DNA of 64,000 bases from Streptomyces sp. MP131-18 (lineage in GTDB: Bacteria; Actinomycetota; Actinomycetes; Streptomycetales; Streptomycetaceae), in assembly GCF_001984575.1 (NCBI RefSeq), contig NZ_LZNS01000001.1, forward strand, positions 7,393,012 through 7,457,011, read 5' to 3'. A model generated the notes under the pieces. It ran no database searches. It was not told where the DNA came from and saw only the letters and a list, made by a program, of their open reading frames with translations. Both the position numbers and the translations under genes were made by a program. This document shows, one piece after another, positions 57,704 through 64,000 of the stretch (positions are counted from its first letter, which is position 1; the number at the start of each line of letters is the position of its first letter).

Positions 57704-58774
57704 ATGCGTCATTCATCGTCCTCGCGTGTGCCGAGCGGCCTGCCGACCGGCCGTGGAGCGGCCTTCGTAGCCCTGGCCGCCGTCGCCTGGGGCACCGCGG
57801 GCGCCGTCGCGGCCCTGCTGTTCGACACCAGTGGGCTGGGCGCCATCGCCCTGACCTTCTGGCGTACGGCGGGCGGTCTCGTGCTGCTGCTCGCCGTCCG
57901 CCCGCTACTGCGCGGGCGGGGCGCGGCGCGCCCGCGCGTACGACCCACGGCGCAGCGCCCGTTGCGCCGGGCGGCGAGCGTCGGGGTGATGGGCGCCGGT
58001 TTCGCCCTGTTCCAGGCCGCCTACTTCGCGGCCGTCGACGCCACAGGGCTGGCCGTCGCCACCGTGGTCACCCTCGGCGCAGGCCCGGTCCTGATAGCGC
58101 TCGGCGGCCGGCTGCTGCTGGGGGAGCGGCTCGGCAGGGGCGGGGTGGCGGCGGTGGCCGGTGCGCTGGCCGGGCTCGCCGTGCTCTCCTTCGGCGGCGC
58201 GGACGGGGCGGGCGCGGTGCGGCCCTCGGGGCTGGCGTTCGCCCTGCTGGCCGCGTCGGGCTACACCGTCATCACCCTGCACAGCCGCAGGCAGGGCACG
58301 GCCGCCGTGGCGGCCGACCCGCTGACGACCACCCTCTCCTCCCTGGCCGTGGGAACGGGGCTGCTGCTGCCGTTCGCCCTGGCCGACGGGGTGCTTCCGC
58401 GGGGCGAGGACCTGGCCGCCTCGCTGTTCCTGCTCGGGTACCTGGCGGCCGTGCCGACGGCCCTGGCCTACGCGCTGTACTTCGCCGGGCTCGCCGTGGT
58501 GCGGGCCGCCACCGCCTCGGTGATCGCGCTGATCGAGCCGGTGACGGCCACGCTGATCGCCGTGACACTGCTCGGCGAGCGGCTGACCGCGGCCGTCGTC
58601 GCCGGCACGGCGCTGCTGCTCGGCGCGGTCGTGGGCCTGGTCCTGGCCGAGGGCCGGTCAGCCCCGGGCGTAAGCCGTCAGGTAGCCGGGAGCGGGCAGC
58701 CGCTCGGTGTCGTGGGGAACGGGGTCGCCGTGGACGGTGCGGACCGGGAGGACGCCGGACCAGTGCGGGAGTGA
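57704..58774 (+). CDS. EamA/DMT-family transporter (exporter)
   Basis: Inner-membrane drug/metabolite transporter of 356 aa with two EamA repeats and ten predicted helices: FVALAAVAWGTAGAVAALL, ALTFWRTAGGLVLLLAV, then ALIEPVTATLIAVTLLGERL in the second half. These carriers export amino acids or metabolites. ATG at 57704 follows GGGAGAA. The last 39 residues, after LVLAEGRSAPG, are hydrophilic and run antisense to the 3' end of the next gene for 117 bp, suggesting loss of an earlier stop. A proline-rich leader peptide upstream hints at control by translation status. Confidence 0.88.
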   Translation: MRHSSSSRVPSGLPTGRGAAFVALAAVAWGTAGAVAALLFDTSGLGAIALTFWRTAGGLVLLLAVRPLLRGRGAARPRVRPTAQRPLRRAASVGVMGAGFALFQAAYFAAVDATGLAVATVVTLGAGPVLIALGGRLLLGERLGRGGVAAVAGALAGLAVLSFGGADGAGAVRPSGLAFALLAASGYTVITLHSRRQGTAAVAADPLTTTLSSLAVGTGLLLPFALADGVLPRGEDLAASLFLLGYLAAVPTALAYALYFAGLAVVRAATASVIALIEPVTATLIAVTLLGERLTAAVVAGTALLLGAVVGLVLAEGRSAPGVSRQVAGSGQPLGVVGNGVAVDGADREDAGPVRE

Positions 58775-59332
58775 CGCGTCCTCGGGATCGTCGTTCGGGC
58801 CGCCGCGGCGGACCTTGGCCGAGACCTCGGCGAGGTCGAGAACCAGCACGGCGGTCGCGGCCAGTTCCCGGGCGTTGGCCGGGCGGCAGTCGGCCGCCCG
58901 GCCCGGCACCACGTGGTCCACCAGCAGGTCGAGCGCGCGGGCCTTCTCCGCGGTGTCCGTCACGGGACGCGCGGTGCCGTGCACCACCACCGAGCGGTAG
59001 TTGACGGAGTGGTGGAACGCCGAGCGCGCCAGCACCAGGCCGTCCACATGGGTCACCGTCAGGCACACCGGCAGGCCCCGCTCCGGTCCGCCGGCGGCCC
59101 GCAGCGGGCGGGAGGCGGTGGAACCGTGCAGGTAGAGCCGCTCGCCCTCGCGCGCGTACAGGGTCGGCAGCACGGCGGGCGCGCCGTCGCGCACGAAGCC
59201 GAGGTGGCACAGGTAGCCCTCGTCCAGGACGGCGTGCACCAGCTCCCGGTCGTAGGAGACCCGTTGCCTGGCGCGGGTCGCGGTCGTGCGGGGGGTCTGC
59301 GGGTAGTCGGCCGCGTCGGGGGCGGTGGACAT
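58658..59332 (-). CDS. pyridoxamine 5'-phosphate oxidase-like flavin-binding protein
   Basis: Split-barrel flavoprotein of 224 aa. LCHLGFVRDGAPAVLPTLYAR, RLYLHGSTASRPL, and HHSVNYRSVVVHGTARPV are the conserved FMN-binding strands of this family; the C-terminal part (LPHWSGVLPVRTV) is typical of the F420/FMN-dependent enzymes next to MocR regulators. ATG at 59332 follows GAGGAG on this strand. It is divergent from the MocR gene across a palindromic operator, so it is probably its target. Confidence 0.87.
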   Translation of the reverse strand: MSTAPDAADYPQTPRTTATRARQRVSYDRELVHAVLDEGYLCHLGFVRDGAPAVLPTLYAREGERLYLHGSTASRPLRAAGGPERGLPVCLTVTHVDGLVLARSAFHHSVNYRSVVVHGTARPVTDTAEKARALDLLVDHVVPGRAADCRPANARELAATAVLVLDLAEVSAKVRRGGPNDDPEDASLPHWSGVLPVRTVHGDPVPHDTERLPAPGYLTAYARG

Positions 59333-59364
59333 CGGACGCTCCTCGGGTCGGACTTGCCCAGCGC

Positions 59365-59380
59365 TTTGCACTAGTGCAAA
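59365..59380. promoter_or_regulatory. perfect 16-bp palindrome, probable MocR operator
   Basis: TTTGCACTAGTGCAAA is fully self-complementary and ends immediately before the ATG of the MocR gene. It lies 33 bp from the start of the divergent flavoprotein gene. An AT-containing perfect palindrome in this GC background is very unlikely by chance, so it is a strong candidate operator for both genes. Confidence 0.7.
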
Positions 59381-60721
59381 ATGCTGATTGTGCTAGGAGA
59401 ATATCGAATCGAGGGCCGGGGCGCCTCCGACATTGCGGCCAGCGTCGAACGAGGCGTCGGCAGCGGCGCGTTGGCCCCCGGTCGGCCCCTGCCGACGCTG
59501 CGGGCGCTGGCCGAGCTGCTCGGCGTGAACCAGAACACCGTGGCCGCGGCGTACCGGATGCTGCGCGAGCGGGGCGTCATCGAAACGGCCGGCCGCCGCG
59601 GCAGTCGCGTGCGCGCCCGTCCGGCCAGCACTCCGCGCGAGGCCGTCGGCGTCGATGTACCGCCCGGCGTCCGCGACCTGTCCCGCGGCAACCCCGCCCC
59701 GGCCCTGCTGCCGCGGCTCGGCACCGTGCTCGCGTCCGCCGCCGCCCGCGCCACGCGTTCCCCCGTGCTCTACGGCGACCCGCCGGTGCACGCCGCGCTG
59801 GAACGGGTGGCCCGTGACCGCTTCGGACGGGACGGAGTGCCCACCGGCCGGATCGCCGTCACCTCGGGCGCGCTCGACGCCGTGGAACGTGTCCTCGCCG
59901 CGCGCCTGCGCCCCGGCGACACGGTGGCCGTCGAGGACCCGGGCTGGGGTGCGCTGCTCGACCTGATCCCCGCACTCGGCCTGCACACCGCGCCCGTCGC
60001 GGTGGACGACGAGGGCCCGCTGCCGGAGCGGGCGGCGGATGCGCTGCGCCGGGGAGCGCGCGCCCTGATCGTGACCGCCCGCGCGCAGAATCCGACGGGC
60101 GCCGCCATCTCCGCGTCGCGCGCCGCGGCGCTCCGTGCCGTTCTCGCCGCCCATCCGGACGTCCTCCTCATCGAGGACGACCACGGCGACGGCATCGTGG
60201 AGGTGCCCCCGCACCCGCTGGCCGGGCACACCAGCTGCTGGGCGTTCGTCCGTTCCGCCGCCAAGGCGTACGGGCCCGATCTGCGCGTTGCCGTGTGCAC
60301 CGGCGACCCGGTCACCGTCGACCGGGTGCTGGGGCGGCAGCGCCTCGGCCCGGGCTGGGTCAGCCACCTGCTCCAGGACGCGGTGGCGCAGCTGTGGGAA
60401 GGCGGCGCGGAGGAGGCGCGGCGCGCGGCGCGGACCTACGGCGAGCGCCGGGACGCGCTGCTTGGCGCCCTCGCCGCCCGCGGTGTGCCGGCCCACGGCC
60501 CCAGCGGCCTGAACGTGTGGCTGCCGGTTCCGGACGAGACCACCACGGTCGCCAGGCTGCTGCACGCAGGATGGGCCGTCGCGCCCGGGGCCCGCTTCCG
60601 GCTCGCCGCGCCGCCGGGCGTCCGGATCACCGTGGCGGACCTCGACGTGGCCGAGGTCCCGCCGCTCGCGGACGCCGTCGCGGCGGCCGTGCGGCCCTCG
60701 GCCGCGCGCCGGTACGACTGA
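59381..60721 (+). CDS. MocR-type regulator (GntR HTH plus aminotransferase domain)
   Basis: Transcription factor of 446 aa. The winged helix (about 8-80) has PLPTLRALAELLGVNQNTVA. A class I aminotransferase-like domain follows (about 95-440), with the PLP Lys in SAAKAYGPDLR and the Asn/Asp pocket residues in TARAQNPTGA and IEDDHGDG. These proteins use PLP or amino compounds as effectors. ATG at 59381 touches the 16-bp palindrome and has no ribosome site, so the mRNA may be leaderless, or GTG at 59390 may be used. It probably regulates the divergent flavoprotein gene and itself. Confidence 0.9.
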   Translation: MLIVLGEYRIEGRGASDIAASVERGVGSGALAPGRPLPTLRALAELLGVNQNTVAAAYRMLRERGVIETAGRRGSRVRARPASTPREAVGVDVPPGVRDLSRGNPAPALLPRLGTVLASAAARATRSPVLYGDPPVHAALERVARDRFGRDGVPTGRIAVTSGALDAVERVLAARLRPGDTVAVEDPGWGALLDLIPALGLHTAPVAVDDEGPLPERAADALRRGARALIVTARAQNPTGAAISASRAAALRAVLAAHPDVLLIEDDHGDGIVEVPPHPLAGHTSCWAFVRSAAKAYGPDLRVAVCTGDPVTVDRVLGRQRLGPGWVSHLLQDAVAQLWEGGAEEARRAARTYGERRDALLGALAARGVPAHGPSGLNVWLPVPDETTTVARLLHAGWAVAPGARFRLAAPPGVRITVADLDVAEVPPLADAVAAAVRPSAARRYD

Positions 60722-60793
60722 CCGCGCGCTCGCGTGCGGGTGACCGTGAAGCAGAGCGTCGCAGCCGGCGCACGGGCCCGTAGCATCACTGAG

Positions 60794-61723
60794 GTGTTGA
60801 ACATCGACCGGCTGCGCGTCCTGCATGCCATCAGCCACCACGGCTCGGTCAGCGCCGCCGCGGCGGCGCTGCACGTGACCACGTCCGCGGTGTCCCAGCA
60901 GATGGCCAAGCTGGAGCGCGAGACCGGCCAGCGCCTCCTCGCCAAGAACGGCCGCGGCATCCGCCTCACCGACGCGGGCCGGCTGCTGAGCGAGCACGCC
61001 GACCGCATCCTGTCCCAGGTCGAGCTGGCCCACGCCGACTTGGAGGCCCAGCAGGGCCGGGCCGTCGGCGAGCTGCTCATCGGCGCGTTCGCCACTGCCG
61101 CCCGCGGCCTGTTCCCGCAGACGCTCGCCGCGCTGCGGGCCGGGCATCCGCGGCTGGCGCCGCGGCTGCGGGAGATGGAGCCGGAGGAGGCGCTGCGCGA
61201 CCTGGCCCGCGGCGATATCGACCTGGCCGTCGTCCTGGACTGGTACAACAGGCCGCTGGCCCTGCCCGGCGGTCTGGCCAGGCAGCCGCTGCTGGACGAC
61301 GTGGCCGACGTCGCCATGCCCGCCGAGCACCCGCTGGCCAGGCGGCGCGAGGTGGATCTTGAGGAGTTCGCCGACGACCCCTGGGTGTCCTGGCCGCCCG
61401 GCGCGATCTGCCACGAGTGGCTGATGTTCACGCTGCGCAGCCGCGGCGTCGAGCCCCGGATCACGCACACCGCGGCCGAACACCACACGCAGCTGGCGCT
61501 GATCGCGGCCGGGCTCGGCGTCGCCGTCGCGCCCCGGCTCGGACGTACGCCGGTGCCGGCCGGGGTCGCGGTGGTGCCGGTACGGCAGACGATCACCCGC
61601 CGCGTGTACGCGGTCTGGCGTGCGGGCGCCGACCGCAGGCCGTCGGTCGCGGCGGCGGTCGGCGCGCTGCGCGCCGCGGCCCTCGAGGTGGCCGAGGAGC
61701 CGCGGGGGGCCGCCGCCGGCTGA
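60794..61723 (+). CDS. LysR-family transcriptional regulator
   Basis: Regulator of 309 aa. The helix-turn-helix is at the N-terminus (VLNIDRLRVLHAISHHGSV, ALHVTTSAVSQQMAKLE), and the periplasmic-binding-like effector domain runs from about residue 90. GTG at 60794 is chosen because LysR proteins start here (MLNIDRL); the frame is open to 60734. The neighbouring Rieske gene ends directly after its stop on the other strand. Confidence 0.9.
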   Translation: MLNIDRLRVLHAISHHGSVSAAAAALHVTTSAVSQQMAKLERETGQRLLAKNGRGIRLTDAGRLLSEHADRILSQVELAHADLEAQQGRAVGELLIGAFATAARGLFPQTLAALRAGHPRLAPRLREMEPEEALRDLARGDIDLAVVLDWYNRPLALPGGLARQPLLDDVADVAMPAEHPLARRREVDLEEFADDPWVSWPPGAICHEWLMFTLRSRGVEPRITHTAAEHHTQLALIAAGLGVAVAPRLGRTPVPAGVAVVPVRQTITRRVYAVWRAGADRRPSVAAAVGALRAAALEVAEEPRGAAAG

Positions 61724-62128
61724 TCAGGCGAGCCGGATGTCCTCCCCGCTGACGGTGACCTCGCGCGCCGTCAGCGGCTCGGTGGCCGGCCCCTGCACGA
61801 CGCTGCCGTCCTCGATGGCGAACTTGCTGCCGTGGCACAGGCAGTCGATCGTTCCGTCGCGCACCTCGGAGACGGTGCAGCCCTGATGGGGGCAGACCGC
61901 GGAGAACCCGCGGAAGTCGCCCGCGGCGGGCTGCGTCACCACCACCCGCTGCCCGTCGAAGACCCTGCCGCCGCCCTCCGGCACGTCGGAGGCGGCACCG
62001 AGGCGTTCGCCCGCCTCGCCGCCGCCCTCGCCGCCGCCCGTCTCGGAACCGCAGGCGCCGAGCAGCCCCGTCAGTCCCACGGCACCCGCCGCCACCACGC
62101 TCCGACGGGATGTCACCGGTCCGGTCAC
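61724..62128 (-). CDS. Tat-exported Rieske [2Fe-2S] lipoprotein
   Basis: Protein of 134 aa. The twin-arginine signal (TSRRSVVAAGAVG) ends in a lipobox, LLGAC, with Cys26. The Rieske cluster has ligands Cys79 and His81 (CPHQGC) and Cys96 and His99 (CLCHGSKF), and Cys84 and Cys98 can form the usual disulfide. A membrane-anchored extracytoplasmic electron carrier is predicted. GTG at 62128 is the start with the Tat motif close to the N-terminus. The stop codons of this gene and the LysR gene are adjacent, with no gap. Confidence 0.9.
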   Translation of the reverse strand: MTGPVTSRRSVVAAGAVGLTGLLGACGSETGGGEGGGEAGERLGAASDVPEGGGRVFDGQRVVVTQPAAGDFRGFSAVCPHQGCTVSEVRDGTIDCLCHGSKFAIEDGSVVQGPATEPLTAREVTVSGEDIRLA

Positions 62129-62331
62129 GCCGGCCCCTTCCTCGTTGTGCCCGCTCGCGAACGTACCCGCCCGCGCCCGGCGCGAACGGCGCCGGGGGGC
62201 CCGAGAGTACCGGGAGCGCGCCGTTCTCACCTGGGGGAATGCTGCGTGAAACGTCCGCGACCCGCTACGTCACCCCCCTGCGGGAGGGTGGCATGTGAGG
62301 TCGTTCTCGAGCAGGCCGACGGGCGGCCGGG

Positions 62332-63064
62332 ATGGGCGTGACCCTGTGTGAGCTACTCGCCAAGGGCGAGGGCGACGAAGTGGTCAGCGGTGCTGCCCAC
62401 TTGGCGGACGTGGAGCGCCATCTGCGGCGCCTCACCGAATCCGAGACAGCCGTGGAAACGCTGGCTTGCGTCGGCGGCCCTCGGAGGCACGTCGGCGGAA
62501 GCGCTGTACCACCTGGCCCCGCTGGTCGGCGAACCAACAGCCGGCCTGTCCGGCCTCATGGAACGCCTCGCTCGCAACGGGCTCGTGGACAACGCCGGCG
62601 ACAGATGGCGTCTGCAGCCGACGCTACGGGCCCCGTTGATGGCCCGATGGTTTTTCACCAGCCCGACGCGCGGACCATGGTCCACCCTCAGCGACGCTTT
62701 CCCGGACCATGCCCTCGATCCCGCCTCCGCGGTAGTGGCCGCTGCCCGGGTCTCCGCCTCGCCCGTTGCCCGGGCAGCGGCGAACGCGGGGGCCCAGGCA
62801 CTGCCCGCGGCCACGACCTGGGACCCTCGAACCTTCGCGGTGATGTCCGAGTACGCCCAACTGGACCGACAAGCAGCCGCGGCCACACTCCACCCGCTGA
62901 TCCAGGCCTCCCCGGGGTTGACCCTGCGCGCCCAGCGCATGCTCGACGCCATCTACGAGGGCCGTGCCCGCGCCGCCAGCGGCCCGGCGTTCGAGGTCGA
63001 CCCCGGTATTGGTAACTGCCGCTGCCAGAACCTGTGGAATGAGTCAGGTGGTTCATCGGGGTGA
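62332..63064 (+). pseudogene. frameshifted remnant of a STAND/NB-ARC-like ATPase gene
   Basis: Two reading frames together read like one protein: SGAAHLADVERHLRRLTESE in the first, then, after a one-base shift near 62460, SAALGGTSAEALYHLAPLVG and RLARNGLVDNAGDRWRLQP in the second. The latter resembles the winged-helix part after an NB-ARC domain in Streptomyces STAND proteins. No Walker motifs are seen, so the N-terminal ATPase part is gone. The 3' end also drifts out of protein-like sequence near 63000. The region from 63065 to about 63170 holds nothing I can identify. Confidence 0.5.
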
Positions 63065-63175
63065 ACGGGGTCCAGCGCCTGGCGCCTGGCGCCGACGTGG
63101 GGCAGCCTGCAGCAGCAGGACGTGGTGCGCGTCGGCCTGCGTGAACGCCGACGCGGCGCCAAGACGCAGTCATGG

Positions 63176-63201
63176 CTTATATAAGTGAGGGTCGGTATAT
63201 T
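63176..63201 (+). promoter_or_regulatory. promoter/operator of the ArsR gene
   Basis: CTTATATAAG (63176-63185) is a 10-bp palindrome, and TATATT (63196-63201) ends seven bases before the GTG at 63209. Both stand out in a GC-rich background. The spacing suggests a leaderless start at 63209 and autoregulation by ArsR at the palindrome. Confidence 0.5.
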
Positions 63202-63208
63202 CGCTGTC

Positions 63209-63613
63209 GTGCACGCCTTCGACATACTCGGTGACCCCGTTCGCCGACGCATTCTGGAGCTGCTCGCCGACGATGAGCAGACCTCCGGGGCGATCACGGA
63301 GATCATCCGGGAGGAGTTCGCCATCTCCCAGCCGGCTGTCTCCCAGCATCTGCGCGTGCTGCGTGACAGCGGGTTCGCGTCGGTGCGGGCCGAGGGTACG
63401 CGCCGGTTCTACGCCGTCGAGCCCGAGCCGCTGAGCGAGGTCGACGCGTGGCTGGACCGGTTTCGCCGGTTCTGGGAACAACGCCTCGACGCCCTGGGAA
63501 CCGAGCTGGCCCGGGGCAGGCGTGCCCGCCACCTGGCCGGCGGGGAACCCGTCCGACCTGCGGGGTCCGGCGCCGACACGGGCAAGACCGATGCAACACC
63601 GAAGGAGACATGA
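63209..63613 (+). CDS. ArsR-family transcriptional regulator
   Basis: Winged-helix repressor of 134 aa. MHAFDILGDPVRRRILELL and ISQPAVSQHLRVLRDSGFA define the DNA-binding core (residues 1-90). The metal-binding cysteines of SmtB/ArsR are absent, as in members paired with SRPBCC genes. GTG at 63209 matches the family start; the frame opens at GTG 63185. The AHSA1 gene begins one base after the stop. Confidence 0.87.
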   Translation: MHAFDILGDPVRRRILELLADDEQTSGAITEIIREEFAISQPAVSQHLRVLRDSGFASVRAEGTRRFYAVEPEPLSEVDAWLDRFRRFWEQRLDALGTELARGRRARHLAGGEPVRPAGSGADTGKTDATPKET

Positions 63614-63614
63614 C

Positions 63615-64000
63615 ATGAAAGATGTTCTCGACGAGCTGGCTGCCGTGCGCCGGGCGATGGGCACGGGCAGCGTGCCCGCCGGCGAGGCGTACACCATCGA
63701 GCTGCGGCGTCGATACGACGCGGAGATCGTTGACGTCTGGGACGCCATCACCAGCCCCGAGCGGCTACAGCGCTGGTTCAAGCCGGTCACCGGGGACCTT
63801 CGGCTTGGCGGACAGTTCGCTTTGGACGGTGGCGAGCACGGCGAGATCCTCCGGTGCGAGCCGCCGCATCTGCTGAAGGTGTCCTGGCTCTACGGGCCGG
63901 ACGGCGACGCCTGGCCCGGCACAAGCGAGGTGGAGGTGCGCCTGGCCGCCGGCCCGGCCGGCGACACCGAGTTCGAGCTGATCCATGCAGCGGTCGTCGG
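63615..64000 (+). CDS. SRPBCC/AHSA1-family protein, partial at the window edge
   Basis: The first 128 codons of a START-like domain protein: EAYTIELRRRYDAEIVDVWD, then ITSPERLQRWFKPVTGDLRLGG, which is the AHSA1 motif. It continues beyond the window. ArsR-AHSA1 pairs are common in Streptomyces, the second protein binding a hydrophobic ligand. ATG at 63615 follows GAAGGAGA. Confidence 0.87.
   Translation, partial: MKDVLDELAAVRRAMGTGSVPAGEAYTIELRRRYDAEIVDVWDAITSPERLQRWFKPVTGDLRLGGQFALDGGEHGEILRCEPPHLLKVSWLYGPDGDAWPGTSEVEVRLAAGPAGDTEFELIHAAVV

Overview
The window is high-GC actinobacterial chromosome, almost certainly Streptomyces or a close relative. Codon third positions are nearly all G or C, and GTG starts, 4-bp ATGA/GTGA overlaps and TANNNT -10 boxes directly ahead of start codons are frequent. 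Typical Streptomyces families are present: an NsdA-like regulator, a conservon-type sensor kinase with its Roadblock partner, RsbU/SpoIIE phosphatases, and the block running from cardiolipin synthase and GDP-mannose pyrophosphorylase to glycine dehydrogenase. From memory, that block follows the order of S. coelicolor SCO1389 to about SCO1378. I see no tRNA, rRNA or CRISPR.

Region 1 (1-10770) is a sugar-acid catabolic island. It has the end of a solute-binding protein, two sugar ABC permeases, a fuconolactonase-type amidohydrolase and a fucose-dehydrogenase-type aldo/keto reductase. Next come an intact IS110-family element, a FadR-type regulator, an L-fuconate-dehydratase-type enolase and a short-chain dehydrogenase. 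The last three genes are a KDPG-type aldolase, an IclR regulator and a PfkB sugar kinase. Together they outline non-phosphorylative L-fucose oxidation plus a 2-keto-3-deoxy-sugar-acid kinase/aldolase branch. The IS lies between the FadR gene and the two first-step enzymes.

Region 2 (10989-23168) is mostly regulatory: a soluble Ser/Thr kinase with TPR-like repeats, a kinase-fold protein with a damaged catalytic loop, an NsdA homologue, a PAS-PP2C phosphatase, a HEAT-repeat protein, two overlapping glycosyltransferases with an SGNH hydrolase, and a cyclic-nucleotide-binding protein.

Region 3 (23326-36570) starts with an 850-aa PAS-GAF-SpoIIE-HATPase protein. It is followed by three tightly spaced genes of 509, 288 and 1547 aa, whose order and sizes match mukF-mukE-mukB or jetA-jetB-jetC. 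The large protein is an SMC-type ATPase with an unusual Walker B, and no nuclease gene (jetD/mksG) follows. This operon is the best candidate for a little-described system. A two-gene conservon remnant (CvnA and CvnB only) comes next.

Region 4 (36731-53369) holds a VanX-like dipeptidase, acetoacetyl-CoA synthetase, and the conserved block of cardiolipin synthase, ManC-like fusion, DUF881, DUF1290, DUF881, an OdhI/GarA-like FHA protein, a BFN nuclease, a MerR regulator, DinB, a PRC-barrel protein, a tandem glycine riboswitch and gcvP.

Region 5 (53441-64000) carries a GCS2 ligase, a CPBP protease, a DUF4232 lipoprotein, an EamA exporter with a possible leaderless leader peptide, a flavin-binding protein divergent from a MocR regulator with a perfect palindrome between them, a LysR regulator, a Rieske lipoprotein, a frameshifted STAND-type remnant, and an ArsR-SRPBCC pair that runs off the end.
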